From Rickettsiales bacterium (GTDB lineage Bacteria; Pseudomonadota; Alphaproteobacteria; Rickettsiales; JABIRX01), in contig JADHOX010000004.1 in the NCBI GenBank assembly GCA_016778805.1, positions 1-50,042 of the forward strand: DNA of 50,042 nt, read 5' to 3'. Below are positions 1 through 8,478 of this stretch, in pieces. Numbering within the stretch: the first letter of the stretch is position 1; each line of letters begins with the position of its first letter. Below the pieces are notes generated by a model. The model made no database searches. It saw nothing but the letters and a program-made list of their open reading frames with translations, and was not told the DNA's origin. A program made the translations under genes and the position numbers.

Positions 1-2
1 AA

Positions 3-656
3 ATGATTAGATTTTGTATTTTAATATTATTAGGTCTTTTTGCACAAAATTTATTTGCACAGCAACTAAATAACAACACAGAGGAAGATATTAATAAGAA
101 AGAATTAAAGCATAATTTTCTAAAAACAGAAGTTTATAATTATTCCATTGAAGAAATAATTAATAAGCGAAGTTTATTATTTAATCCCACTCAATTAAAA
201 AAGCTAGACAAGGTAAGAGCTTCCTTAATTTTAGGTGAGTTAATAGCTGAAGAAGAAATTTTTGATAAAAAAGAAGTTATTGATGATCAAGAGGTTGAGC
301 TTGTCAGTGCTACTAGATCAATAAAATTCTATCTTAATTCAATTATTTATATTAATTCAAATAGATGGATTGTATGGATTAATGGAAATAAATATAATCA
401 AGATACTCCTGGAACTGATGAGTTTCAAATAGTAGATGTATCAAGTAAAAAAATTAAGTTAAAATGGGTTACAGGTTATAGTACTTTTGTTTATATATTA
501 AATCAGGCAATAGAAACTAATAAAATTCCTGAAACTGCTGATATAAAAATAGTTGATGATATAGCTAATGTTAGTTTTGAATTAAAGATAAATCAAACAT
601 TTCTATTAAGTAAAGAGGTTACAATTAAAGAAGGAAGATATGACAAAACAAGATAA
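3..656 (+). CDS. Secreted protein of unknown function
   Basis: I do not recognise this 217-residue protein. The first ~20 residues (MIRFCILILLGLFAQNLFAQ) form a hydrophobic signal peptide ending in a plausible A-Q cleavage site, so export across the inner membrane is inferred. Residues ~105-150 contain a Trp-containing strand pattern around NRWIVWINGNKY, suggesting a small beta-rich domain; the middle is charged and helix-prone. The start is the ATG at 3, chosen because the signal peptide follows directly. The 3' end overlaps the next gene, an ABC ATPase, by 17 bases, so the two are probably translated together and may belong to one export or envelope function. The upstream part of the operon lies outside the window. 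Confidence 0.7.
   Translation: MIRFCILILLGLFAQNLFAQQLNNNTEEDINKKELKHNFLKTEVYNYSIEEIINKRSLLFNPTQLKKLDKVRASLILGELIAEEEIFDKKEVIDDQEVELVSATRSIKFYLNSIIYINSNRWIVWINGNKYNQDTPGTDEFQIVDVSSKKIKLKWVTGYSTFVYILNQAIETNKIPETADIKIVDDIANVSFELKINQTFLLSKEVTIKEGRYDKTR
631..637 (+). promoter_or_regulatory. Ribosome binding site of ABC ATPase gene
   Basis: AAGGAAG, with the AGGA core ending four bases before the ATG at 640. It lies inside the coding sequence of the preceding gene and supports the overlapping start at 640. Confidence 0.55.
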
Positions 657-1371
657 TTATGCTTTAAATATTGCTAATTTAACAAAATCATATGGTGACA
701 AAACCATTATTGATTCTATTGATTTAAATGTAGAAAAAGGAGAGATATTAGGTTTGGTTGGAGTTAATGGTATTGGGAAAACTACATTAATTAAAATCAT
801 ATTGGATCTATTATCTTTTGATAATGGTGATGTAAAAATTTTTGGCAAATCTAATAAAGATAATAATTCTAGACAAAATTTATCATATTTACCTGAAAAA
901 TTTGCACCTTCACAATATTTATATGGAAAAGAATTCCTGGATATTTCGTCTCAACAATTTGGTAAGAAATTTGATATTGAAAAAGCAAAATCAATTGCAA
1001 CAAAACTTGATTTAGCTCATGATGCATTTGATTTGAAAATTGGAAAATATTCAAAAGGTATGGGGCAAAAACTTGGTTTGATATCAGTGTTTTTATCTGA
1101 TGCAAATTTATTGATTCTAGACGAACCAATGAGTGGTCTAGATCCTCATGTAAGAATAAGACTAAAAGAATTGATTAAAGAATATAAACAAGAAAATAAA
1201 ACTGTTTTTTTTAGTTCACATATTTTATCTGATATTGATGAAATTTCTAATAGAATAGCGGTTATTCATAACAAAAAAATAATTTTCACTGGCAAACCAA
1301 AAGATTTTAAACAAAAATACAAAGCTAGTACTTTGGAAAAAGCATTTTTGCTTGCAATAAATAAATTATGA
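640..1371 (+). CDS. ABC transporter ATP-binding protein
   Basis: Nucleotide-binding subunit of an ABC transporter, 243 residues, expected on the cytoplasmic face of the inner membrane. Visible motifs are Walker A GVNGIGKT (41-48), a degenerate signature YSKGMGQK (137-144) and Walker B LLILDEP (157-163), followed by the switch His in FFSSHILSD. The overall shape matches the ABC-2-type (drug, polysaccharide or multidrug) ATPase family. No permease gene adjoins it downstream: the next gene is trpD, overlapping by four bases (ATGA). The partner may lie upstream of the window, or the protein may work with a permease encoded elsewhere. The substrate cannot be told from sequence. Confidence 0.9.
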   Translation: MTKQDNYALNIANLTKSYGDKTIIDSIDLNVEKGEILGLVGVNGIGKTTLIKIILDLLSFDNGDVKIFGKSNKDNNSRQNLSYLPEKFAPSQYLYGKEFLDISSQQFGKKFDIEKAKSIATKLDLAHDAFDLKIGKYSKGMGQKLGLISVFLSDANLLILDEPMSGLDPHVRIRLKELIKEYKQENKTVFFSSHILSDIDEISNRIAVIHNKKIIFTGKPKDFKQKYKASTLEKAFLLAINKL

Positions 1372-2366
1372 AAAATTACATAAATAAAATATTAGAACAT
1401 AAAGATTTAGATGAGTTAGAGTTAATAGAAATATTTTCAAATATACTTGATAATTCTTATGATCATGAAGATGTAAAAAGTTTTTTACTAGCTCTAAATA
1501 ACAAGTCAGACCTGTTTAATGAAATAAAAGTTTTAAGAAATATTATTTTTCAACATGCTAATAAAATTGAAGGTTTTTCAGATGCTGTTGATATGTGTGG
1601 AACTGGTGGTGATTGTTTAAATTACTTCAATGTTTCTACTACTACAGCCTTTGTTGTTGCAAGCTCTGGGTTAAAAGTTGCTAAACATGGAAATAGAGGT
1701 GTTTCTTCAAAATCAGGTTCATCTGATGTTTTAGAAGCTTTGGGCATCAATATATTGCAAGAGCAAATAAGAGTTGAGGAATGTTTGAAGCAAGTTGGAA
1801 TTGCCTTTTTGTTTGCGCCATTATATCACCCAATTTTAAAAAATGTTGCCGAAGTAAGAAAAAAAATTGGTAAACGAACTATTTTTAATATTCTTGGACC
1901 ATTACTTAACCCTGCAAAAGTTAATTCGCAGTTAATAGGTGTTTATGATTTCGAAATAGCCAAAACAATGTGCAAAGTACTAAAAGAAAATGGTAGTAAA
2001 AATGTTATTATTGTTAATGGACCAAAAGGTGCTGATGAAATTACATGTTTAGGTAAAACAAAGGTTTGTGAGTTAAAAAATGGTGTTATTAAGGAATGGA
2101 TTTTTGACCCAAAAACTGTAGGTTTATATTCAGATGATGAGGGAAGTTTAATAGGTAAAGATGCTAAATTTAATGCTGATGAAATAATTAGATTGCTTAA
2201 TGGGAAAAAATCTTCATTTTACAATACAGTTGTTTTAAATGCAGCTTTTGTGTTTTATTTGAAGAATTTAAAGAATGATATTCAAGAATGCGTCAATTAT
2301 GCAGAAGAGCTAATAACAACTGGTAAAGCTTTTGATAAGTTTAATCAGTTTAAAAATTTTAAGTAA
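1368..2366 (+). CDS. trpD: Anthranilate phosphoribosyltransferase
   Basis: Transfers phosphoribose from PRPP to anthranilate, the second committed step of tryptophan synthesis, in the cytoplasm. The protein has 332 residues, the normal length for the family. Diagnostic motifs are CGTGGD (77-82, PRPP binding), NVSTTTAFV, KHGNRGVSSKSGSSD and the NILGPLLNP segment. The ATG at 1368 overlaps the stop of the ABC ATPase gene (ATGA). No other trp gene is visible here, so the pathway genes are dispersed. The next gene (DedA) starts one base after its stop codon. Its presence implies that the organism makes tryptophan, or at least retains part of the pathway. Confidence 0.95.
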   Translation: MKNYINKILEHKDLDELELIEIFSNILDNSYDHEDVKSFLLALNNKSDLFNEIKVLRNIIFQHANKIEGFSDAVDMCGTGGDCLNYFNVSTTTAFVVASSGLKVAKHGNRGVSSKSGSSDVLEALGINILQEQIRVEECLKQVGIAFLFAPLYHPILKNVAEVRKKIGKRTIFNILGPLLNPAKVNSQLIGVYDFEIAKTMCKVLKENGSKNVIIVNGPKGADEITCLGKTKVCELKNGVIKEWIFDPKTVGLYSDDEGSLIGKDAKFNADEIIRLLNGKKSSFYNTVVLNAAFVFYLKNLKNDIQECVNYAEELITTGKAFDKFNQFKNFK

Positions 2367-2367
2367 T

Positions 2368-2997
2368 ATGTTTTTAGAATTAATTAATTTTATAAATCAA
2401 TTGATAGAATCAATAGGTTATATAGGAATATTTTTGTTAATGGCTTTAGAAAGTAGTTTTTTTCCTTTCCCTAGTGAAATTGTTATGATTCCTGCTGGGT
2501 ATTTAGCATCAATAGGAAGTTACAATATTTTCGGTGTTATTCTTTCTGGTGTATTGGGAAGCCTTGCTGGTGCATTATTTAATTATTATTTTGCTAAAAA
2601 ATTTGGCTTAGTTTTCTTAGGTAAATATGGTAAATATTTTGGTTTACAGAAAAAAAGTTTAGATAAGATATTAAAATTTTTTAAAAAGCATGGCCTTTTT
2701 GGAACTTTCATTGGTAGATTAATTCCTGGTTTGAGACAGTATATTTCATTACCTGCTGGATTAGTAAAAATGAATTTGTTGAAATTCTCAATTTGTACAT
2801 GTCTTGGCGCTGCTATCTGGGTATCTATATTAGCACTGCTTGGTTATGCATTTGGAAATGTTATTGCTTATGATAATGAAGTAGCTCATAAATTATCATT
2901 ATTTGCAATTTTGAATGTAGCAATATTAATTTTATGTTACATTTTAGTTAAGAAAATTATGAAACGACAAGCTAAAGAGGGGATTGAAATTCATTAA
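2368..2997 (+). CDS. DedA family membrane protein
   Basis: Polytopic inner-membrane protein of the DedA/VTT family; some members are implicated in recycling of lipid carriers and in membrane homeostasis. Starting at the ATG at 2368 it has 209 residues; a longer reading from TTG at 2332 would overlap trpD and adds nothing family-like. Visible features are a hydrophobic N-terminus, the ESSFFPFPSEIVMIPAG segment, and the family hallmark FIGRLIPGLRQYISLPAG, with re-entrant hydrophobic stretches on either side. The last ~15 residues are basic and cytosolic. It is the last gene of the overlapping run beginning at or before position 3. Exact substrate unknown. Confidence 0.9.
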   Translation: MFLELINFINQLIESIGYIGIFLLMALESSFFPFPSEIVMIPAGYLASIGSYNIFGVILSGVLGSLAGALFNYYFAKKFGLVFLGKYGKYFGLQKKSLDKILKFFKKHGLFGTFIGRLIPGLRQYISLPAGLVKMNLLKFSICTCLGAAIWVSILALLGYAFGNVIAYDNEVAHKLSLFAILNVAILILCYILVKKIMKRQAKEGIEIH

Positions 2998-3001
2998 TTT
3001 T

Positions 3002-3077
3002 TGGTGGGCGATCGGGGAATCGAACCCCGGACAAATTGATTAAGAGTCAACTGCTCTACCAACTGAGCTAATCGCCC
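3002..3077 (-). tRNA. tRNA-Lys (anticodon CTT)
   Basis: The reverse complement folds as a full cloverleaf: acceptor GGGCGAT paired with ATCGCCC, D arm TAGCTCAGTTGGTAGAGCA, anticodon stem GTTGA/TCAAT around loop CTCTTAA (anticodon CTT, reading AAG), and T arm CCGGGGTTCGATTCCCCG. The discriminator A and the CCA end are encoded (3005-3002). It lies four bases past the DedA stop codon, on the opposite strand. Confidence 0.97.
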
Positions 3078-3264
3078 GATATATGCTTTAATTCTTTAAA
3101 ATCATTTCTAAATATATTCAATATTAAACTTTAAAAATTTTTATTTTTGCAGTTTTGTTGTTATTTTTCCTTGAATAGTGTGAATTTTTTTATTATTTTG
3201 CGCGTCAAAATTATTGTTATTGATTTTATTAGTAATAAATTAAGCTGTTAGTCATTTAGATTTG

Positions 3265-3293
3265 TTGCTAAACTTTTGTGCTATTTTTAATAT
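3265..3293 (+). promoter_or_regulatory. Probable sigma70-type promoter
   Basis: TTGCTA (3265-3270), a 17-base spacer, then TAATAT (3288-3293). The predicted transcription start would be about 3300, only ~7 bases before the ATG at 3307, so the mRNA would be nearly leaderless. The remainder of the 229-base gap (3078-3306) is AT-rich and shows no gene; it must also carry the promoter of the tRNA-Lys gene on the other strand, which I could not place convincingly. Confidence 0.45.
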
Positions 3294-3306
3294 TTGAGAT
3301 AAAGTT

Positions 3307-4056
3307 ATGAGACCTTCTGAATCTTATGGTGATTTAATGAAAGTTGTAAAGAATTGGGAAAAAGATAGTTTTTATTTGGATCCAAATCTTATCAAAAGTT
3401 CTTCATTGGATATTTTTGATGAATTTAATTTTACACCATATCACTTTGCATGGTTAAAGTTACAAGATATTGGAGGTGAAAATTTACAAAAATTCACTGA
3501 TGAAATTAAAAATATTGGTTATGATTTAAGTAATTTTTTATCTGATCGATTTAATAGGTTTTTTCATAATAATAACATAAGAAATTCAACAATTTCTTTT
3601 AAAAAGACAAGTCCAAAAGATATTATAGAATTTGCAATATATCTTCAGAATAATTCGGTTGATTTTGATACAATTGATTTTGGAGGATGTGATTTTGGGA
3701 CTGTTGCTCTTGAATTGGAACAGATATTTTTTGCTTTAACTCAGAATAGTGATGTTCTATATATTGATTTATCAGACATAGATGGTCTGACCGTAGATAT
3801 ACTTAATAGTTTGGTAAAATATTTACCTAACACTTCATTGGAAGAAATTGTTATTAGCAAAGAAAACTTTAAATCTAGTGAATATGAAAGTTTTGCAAAG
3901 TCAGTAAAAGATAATAAGTCTGATTGTAGTGTAATATCGGAATCTAAAGTTACTAACATGATTGAAATCCCTAAGCCATTAGATGAGAGTGTTTATGACA
4001 AAATTACTGGTAAACCAGATAGTTGCAAAGATAGTAGAAGTTTCCCTTTTTATTAA
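3307..4056 (+). CDS. Hypothetical protein with leucine-rich-repeat-like segment
   Basis: Not recognised. The 249-residue protein has no signal peptide and no membrane segment. Residues ~93-185 show alternating hydrophobic strands and helices (for example FDTIDFGGCDF, LYIDLSDIDGL, LEEIVIS) spaced about 25-30 residues apart, which resembles ribonuclease-inhibitor-type leucine-rich repeats. That is a pattern reading, not a family assignment. The C-terminal ~40 residues are polar and likely disordered. It stands alone behind its own predicted promoter, converging on the gene at 4064-5344 with only seven bases between stops. LRR proteins often mediate protein-protein contact, and in host-associated bacteria some are effectors, but nothing here proves secretion. 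Confidence 0.7.
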   Translation: MRPSESYGDLMKVVKNWEKDSFYLDPNLIKSSSLDIFDEFNFTPYHFAWLKLQDIGGENLQKFTDEIKNIGYDLSNFLSDRFNRFFHNNNIRNSTISFKKTSPKDIIEFAIYLQNNSVDFDTIDFGGCDFGTVALELEQIFFALTQNSDVLYIDLSDIDGLTVDILNSLVKYLPNTSLEEIVISKENFKSSEYESFAKSVKDNKSDCSVISESKVTNMIEIPKPLDESVYDKITGKPDSCKDSRSFPFY

Positions 4057-4063
4057 TTTGTGT

Positions 4064-5344
4064 TTATCGGGTATTATCTTGGTTTTTTACAGAGTTTTGA
4101 GACTTAATAACATTTGTTGAATGAGATTTTGTGTTTTGACTATTTTCCAAAAAACTTTCTAAATTCTTTATTGAATCATTTATTTGATTTTTCATTTGTA
4201 TAAGTTGATCATTTAAATAATTGTTTTTGAAATCCTTTTCTTCTCCTTTAAAGCTATCTTTAAATGTTTTACTTAACATATTGTAAACATCATTAAGTTT
4301 TTCTACTAAAAATCTAGCTGGTGCTAAAAAGCTATTTTCAAGCGAAGAGTTGGATTTTTGTTTTGGGTCTTGAATTAATAGATTAATATTATTTTGAATA
4401 TTAGAAATTTCTTTAATTATAAATCTATTAAAATTTTCGGAAAGTGAGGTTAAGTCTTTAATTACAATGTTGGAAGAATTAATAAAGTTATCAAAACTTG
4501 GCATTAATTTAACAATGCTCTCTAGAAATTTTCCAGTTAATAGGGGCTCCTTTAGTTGGTTATTATTGCTCCTAAAAATTAAATTTTCTCTTAAATTTCT
4601 AGAGTTAAAATCTAAGTTTTTATTTCGAGCTAATGAATCAAGATATTTTAACATTTGATCTTGAATTTCACTGGATCTTAAATTTTTTAAATTTAATTTT
4701 GCTGCCATTAACTCCTGATTTTTGATTAGTTCATTAATGTCATTTATATTTAAAACTCTTATATTATGAAGATAGAGTAATAATTGTGAATATCTAATAG
4801 ATCTTTTAAAGCTAATAAAATCATGTCTAAGATTTGAAGAGTTTTGATTAGGGAAGGCTCTAACATATTTGTCATATTCAGCATTTAGGTTTTCATCAAA
4901 TTGCTGATAGAAAATTGAAGTTTTTTTTCTCTGAATTTTCTTCCGATAGATAATTGCTATTATTAAATTGATAATAATTCCAATTATTAGAATTTTAGCA
5001 ACTGTTAAAACTATTATTGAATAAGATAATTCCTGGTCGCCTGTTAAAAAAAACAATGATGAAGAAATCAGATTATCTATTTTATCGGCATATTGTTTAT
5101 ATTGAAAAACTGAAAAAGTTATTGCTGAGGTAAATAAAGATATAAAATATGAAAAAAATGATAATGAAAATTTATCTAAAGCTGCAATTGTAATATTATT
5201 ATTAATGGCATTTGTAATAAAATTAGCTGTTGGAACTGTGCTTAAAATAAAATCTCTAAGGTTAATAAAAACTCCTAAAATTAAATTATCTTCATTTAGT
5301 TTGATAAATTCTTTTTTTATTAGAAGTATTTTGCTGTTGAGCAT
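4064..5344 (-). CDS. Hypothetical membrane protein with long helical tail
   Basis: Not recognised. 426 residues. Two clear hydrophobic segments are visible, ~58-81 (FFSYFISLFTSAITFSVF) and ~108-133 (IIVLTVAKILIIGIIINLII), followed by a basic stop-transfer stretch YRKKIQRKK. The remaining ~290 residues are polar, Asn/Leu/Lys-rich and predicted mostly helical, with coiled-coil-like heptads around 280-400 and a disordered Ser/Asn-rich end. The topology suggests a membrane-anchored protein with a large soluble domain, probably cytoplasmic by the positive-inside rule. It converges with the LRR-like gene and diverges from kdsB with a 59-base gap. No enzymatic motif is seen. Confidence 0.7.
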   Translation of the reverse strand: MLNSKILLIKKEFIKLNEDNLILGVFINLRDFILSTVPTANFITNAINNNITIAALDKFSLSFFSYFISLFTSAITFSVFQYKQYADKIDNLISSSLFFLTGDQELSYSIIVLTVAKILIIGIIINLIIAIIYRKKIQRKKTSIFYQQFDENLNAEYDKYVRAFPNQNSSNLRHDFISFKRSIRYSQLLLYLHNIRVLNINDINELIKNQELMAAKLNLKNLRSSEIQDQMLKYLDSLARNKNLDFNSRNLRENLIFRSNNNQLKEPLLTGKFLESIVKLMPSFDNFINSSNIVIKDLTSLSENFNRFIIKEISNIQNNINLLIQDPKQKSNSSLENSFLAPARFLVEKLNDVYNMLSKTFKDSFKGEEKDFKNNYLNDQLIQMKNQINDSIKNLESFLENSQNTKSHSTNVIKSQNSVKNQDNTR

Positions 5345-5403
5345 TGCATATATTAATTCAATATTTAGAATTGGTAAAAATAATTACTTAAATTAAAATT
5401 ACA

Positions 5404-6147
5404 ATGAGCACATTAATTATTATTCCTGCAAGACTAGGTTCAACAAGGTTACCAAACAAAATCTTGGCTAATATTAATGGTAAAACAATGATTCAGCGTG
5501 TTTATGATCAAGCTAATAAAGTTTCAGATAGTCAAGTTTTTGTTGCATGTGGTGATAGTGAAATAGCTGAAGAAGTTATAAAATTTGGAGGTGATTGTAA
5601 AATGACTGATCCTGAATTGCCATCAGGTACTGACAGAATATATTCGGCATTATTACAAATTAATCAAAACGATAAGTTTGATTATGTTGTAAATCTTCAG
5701 GGGGATGTTCCAAATATTGATCCTAATGTAATTATTCAGACAATTAATGTTCTAAAATTAAATCCTGAGGCAGATATAGCTACTGCAGTGATTGAATTTG
5801 AAGATGAAAAAAAAGCAGATGATCCAAATGTTGTTAAAGCCATTATTGATAATCAAGCATCCTCATTAGCGTCATTTGAATGTTATGATTTCCTAAGATC
5901 AAAACCTAAAAGTTTAGATGGAAAATTTTATGAGCATATTGGTATATATGTTTATAGAAAATCAGCCTTAATAAAATTTGTAGAATTGTCTCAAACTGAA
6001 AGAGAAATTAATAACAAATTAGAACAATTAAGGGCCTTGGATAATAAAATGCGTATTTTTGCTTGTTTACTGGATGATAAACAAAAACCAGTCAATGTTG
6101 ATACACAATCTAGTTTGGATTTAGCACGAAAATTAATATCTGATTAA
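5404..6147 (+). CDS. kdsB: 3-deoxy-manno-octulosonate cytidylyltransferase
   Basis: Activates Kdo as CMP-Kdo for LPS inner-core synthesis (cytoplasm), implying a Kdo-containing outer membrane. 247 residues, normal for the family. The nucleotide-binding motif IPARLGSTRLPNK is at 7-19, followed by LPSGTDRIY, NLQGDVPNIDP (~98-107), EHIGIYVYR and the C-terminal metal-site segment VNVDTQSSLDLA. One departure: most family members have QGDEP where this has QGDVP. It stands alone between two minus-strand genes; its stop is immediately followed by the stop of the convergent dehydrogenase gene. Confidence 0.95.
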   Translation: MSTLIIIPARLGSTRLPNKILANINGKTMIQRVYDQANKVSDSQVFVACGDSEIAEEVIKFGGDCKMTDPELPSGTDRIYSALLQINQNDKFDYVVNLQGDVPNIDPNVIIQTINVLKLNPEADIATAVIEFEDEKKADDPNVVKAIIDNQASSLASFECYDFLRSKPKSLDGKFYEHIGIYVYRKSALIKFVELSQTEREINNKLEQLRALDNKMRIFACLLDDKQKPVNVDTQSSLDLARKLISD

Positions 6148-7104
6148 TTAAACAATCCTATTTCGTGAATTACCATTTATAAATGCTTTAATATTTAATG
6201 CAGTTTCAGAAATTATTTTTTTTCTAGCTTCAATTGTTGCCCAAGCAATATGAGGGCTTATCTGACAATTTTTTAGTTTAATTAATGGATTATCAGTTCT
6301 AGGAGGTTCTTGTTCTAATACATCTAAACATGCAAAAGCAATATCTTCGTTTAATAAACATTCAGCAAGTTCGGTTTCATTAATTAATTTTCCTCTTGAG
6401 CAATTTACTAAAATTGCTGATTTTTTCATTTTATTTATAACATTTTTGTTAATTAAATTTTTTGTATCTTGTGATGCAGGAAGATTGAGCGAAATAATAT
6501 CTGATGTTGAAATAAGTTCATCAAAATCAACAAATTTGAAATCGTAATTTAAATATTTATCAGGATTTTTAGTATTTATTATTACTTCAAGTCCAAATGC
6601 TTTCATCACTTCTGCAAGTTTTCTACCAATATTACCAAATCCGATTATACCAAATTTTTGTCCTGATAATTCATGAAGTTTACCTTGCCAACAGCTGAAA
6701 ATTTCTGATTTGCTCCAGTTACCTTGTTTAACAAATTCATTATGATGATGGATTTTTTGAGTTAAGTTTAAAATATGAGCAGTTATAGTTTGTACTACTG
6801 AATAGCTTGAATAATCAGCAACATTTGCAACGGCAATATTATTATCTTTACAAGTTTTTATATCAATAACATCATATCCTGTAGCAAATAACGAAATCAT
6901 TTTTAATTTTGGAAGTTGGTTTATCAAGTTTTTGTCGAATCCAACCTTATTAGTGACAATAATTTCAGCATCGATTGTTCTTTCTATAATTTGGTTTTGC
7001 TCTGTGGTTGAAAAAATATTGGTTGGAGCAATCTTTTCTATTTCATCAAAAGTTAAATCACCTTTAGTTACAGTAGCTTTGTCTAAAATTACGATTTTGT
7101 TCAT
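6148..7104 (-). CDS. D-2-hydroxyacid dehydrogenase (glycerate/hydroxypyruvate reductase-like)
   Basis: NAD(P)-dependent dehydrogenase of the D-isomer-specific 2-hydroxyacid family, 318 residues, cytoplasmic. The Rossmann motif is GFGNIG (155-160), and the three catalytic positions are visible as R237 (CSRGK), E266 (LEQEPP) and H285 (SPHIAWA). The substrate-domain segment FATGYDVIDI and the overall pattern are closest to glycerate/hydroxypyruvate dehydrogenases (HprA type); formate or phosphoglycerate dehydrogenase activity is less likely because no ACT or other C-terminal domain is present. It is transcribed alone, divergent from grxD across a 111-base gap. Physiological substrate is inferred only. 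Confidence 0.88.
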   Translation of the reverse strand: MNKIVILDKATVTKGDLTFDEIEKIAPTNIFSTTEQNQIIERTIDAEIIVTNKVGFDKNLINQLPKLKMISLFATGYDVIDIKTCKDNNIAVANVADYSSYSVVQTITAHILNLTQKIHHHNEFVKQGNWSKSEIFSCWQGKLHELSGQKFGIIGFGNIGRKLAEVMKAFGLEVIINTKNPDKYLNYDFKFVDFDELISTSDIISLNLPASQDTKNLINKNVINKMKKSAILVNCSRGKLINETELAECLLNEDIAFACLDVLEQEPPRTDNPLIKLKNCQISPHIAWATIEARKKIISETALNIKAFINGNSRNRIV

Positions 7105-7215
7105 TTATTTTAAGGATTTAATTAATTTTGTAGTTAAAACATTAAGCATAAGTTTATTCGCACTTGCAAATCATTTCTTTTCCAATTAAAAACAGCATAA
7201 ATTTTATGGTATATA

Positions 7216-7524
7216 ATGTCTGATATAGATTCTAAAATTAAGGAGATAATAGCTTCTGATAAAGTTGTGTTATTTATGAAAGGTTCTAAAAACTTTCCTA
7301 TGTGTGGTTTTTCAGCTACTGTTGTGAAAATTTTACAAGATTTAAGTATTGATTTTACTGATGTAGATATTCTTAAAGATGAGGAGCTTCGACAAGGAAT
7401 AAAAGTTTTTTCTGATTGGCCAACAATTCCCCAATTATATGTTGATGGAGAATTTATAGGTGGTTGTGATATAGTTAAAGATTGTTATCAAACTGGAGAA
7501 TTACAGGATATTCTTGCTGCATAA
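7216..7524 (+). CDS. grxD: Monothiol glutaredoxin, CGFS type
   Basis: Small (102 residues) cytoplasmic monothiol glutaredoxin that carries and delivers [2Fe-2S] clusters with glutathione. The active-site motif CGFS is at 30-33, within [11 protein letters not shown], and further family signatures are [19 protein letters not shown]. The length matches single-domain GrxD/Grx5 proteins. It lies 11 bases upstream of an ABC ATPase gene and, beyond that, a ferredoxin gene, so the three could form one transcript. The start at 7216 is the only one that keeps the N-terminal helix typical of the family. Confidence 0.95.
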   Translation: MSDIDSKIKEIIASDKVVLFMKGSKNFPMCGFSATVVKILQDLSIDFTDVDILKDEELRQGIKVFSDWPTIPQLYVDGEFIGGCDIVKDCYQTGELQDILAA

Positions 7525-7535
7525 CAGGTTTTTTA

Positions 7536-8477
7536 ATGAATAAATATTCAATAAAAATAAACAAAGTATCAAAGCAATATCAATTGAAATCCTCTGTTGT
7601 TGATGCTTTAAAATCTGTTTCTTTTGAAATTGAAGAAGGAAGTATTTTTGGTTTACTTGGACCAAATGGTGCTGGTAAATCGACATTAATAAATATTTTA
7701 GCTGGTTCTGTTGTAAAAACTTCTGGTGAAATTAATGTTTGTGGAGATGATTTTGACAAACATCCAAGGGTTTGTAAGTTTCATTTAGGTATAGTTCCTC
7801 AAGAAATTATTATTGATCCTTTTTTTACGGTGAAAGAAGCTTTGGAAATTTATGCAGGCTATTATGGTGTTAGGCCAAAAGATAGAATTACCGATGAGTT
7901 ACTTTCAAAACTTGGTTTAAGTGACAAAGCTAATGTAAAGCCTAGGTCACTATCAGGTGGAATGAAAAGGCGTCTTTTGATAGCTAAAGCTTTAGTTCAT
8001 AAACCTAAAGTCTTGATTTTAGATGAGCCCACTGCTGGAGTGGATGTTGAGCTTAGAGATCAAATGTGGGGATATGTAAAAGAATTAAATTCCCAAGGAA
8101 CTACAATTATTTTGACTACGCATTATTTAGAAGAGGCAGAACAGCTATGTGATAATATTGCTGTTATTAACAATGGTGAAATTATTGCAAAGGATAAAAC
8201 TTCAAATCTTAAAAAAATATTTGGTGAAAAAGAGTTAATTATTTCAATAGATAAAATATCAGATCAGAAAGAATCAAAACTGACTAAAATATTTGATGAT
8301 TTTAGGATAATTAAATCTGCAAATCATACTAAATTATCAGTTAAATATAAATATAATGATTTACCATTAAGTGGAATAATTGATTTTTGTACTAAAAATA
8401 ATATAAAAATTATAGATGTAGAAACTCAGGAATCTGATCTTGAGGACATTTTTAAAAAGTTAATTAAGAAAAAATAA
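7536..8477 (+). CDS. ABC-2-type transporter ATP-binding protein
   Basis: ATP-binding subunit of an ABC exporter, 313 residues from the ATG at 7536 (an earlier in-frame reading from 7482 would run through the end of grxD and is not credible). Walker A GPNGAGKS is at 42-49, signature LSGGMKRR at 139-146, Walker B LILDEP at 160-165, then a TTHYLEEAE switch region. The ~100-residue C-terminal extension after the ATPase core is typical of DrrA/YadG-like ABC-2 exporters. No permease gene follows; the next gene, fdxA, starts after a single base. This is the second ABC ATPase in the window with no adjacent permease. Substrate unknown. Confidence 0.9.
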   Translation: MNKYSIKINKVSKQYQLKSSVVDALKSVSFEIEEGSIFGLLGPNGAGKSTLINILAGSVVKTSGEINVCGDDFDKHPRVCKFHLGIVPQEIIIDPFFTVKEALEIYAGYYGVRPKDRITDELLSKLGLSDKANVKPRSLSGGMKRRLLIAKALVHKPKVLILDEPTAGVDVELRDQMWGYVKELNSQGTTIILTTHYLEEAEQLCDNIAVINNGEIIAKDKTSNLKKIFGEKELIISIDKISDQKESKLTKIFDDFRIIKSANHTKLSVKYKYNDLPLSGIIDFCTKNNIKIIDVETQESDLEDIFKKLIKKK

Positions 8478-8478
8478 T

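Noticed and set aside
7212-7217. Perfect TATAAT next to the grxD start
   Set aside because: It overlaps the ATG at 7216, so a transcript from it would lose the start codon, and no -35 element lies at the right distance (7189-7194 reads AAAACA).
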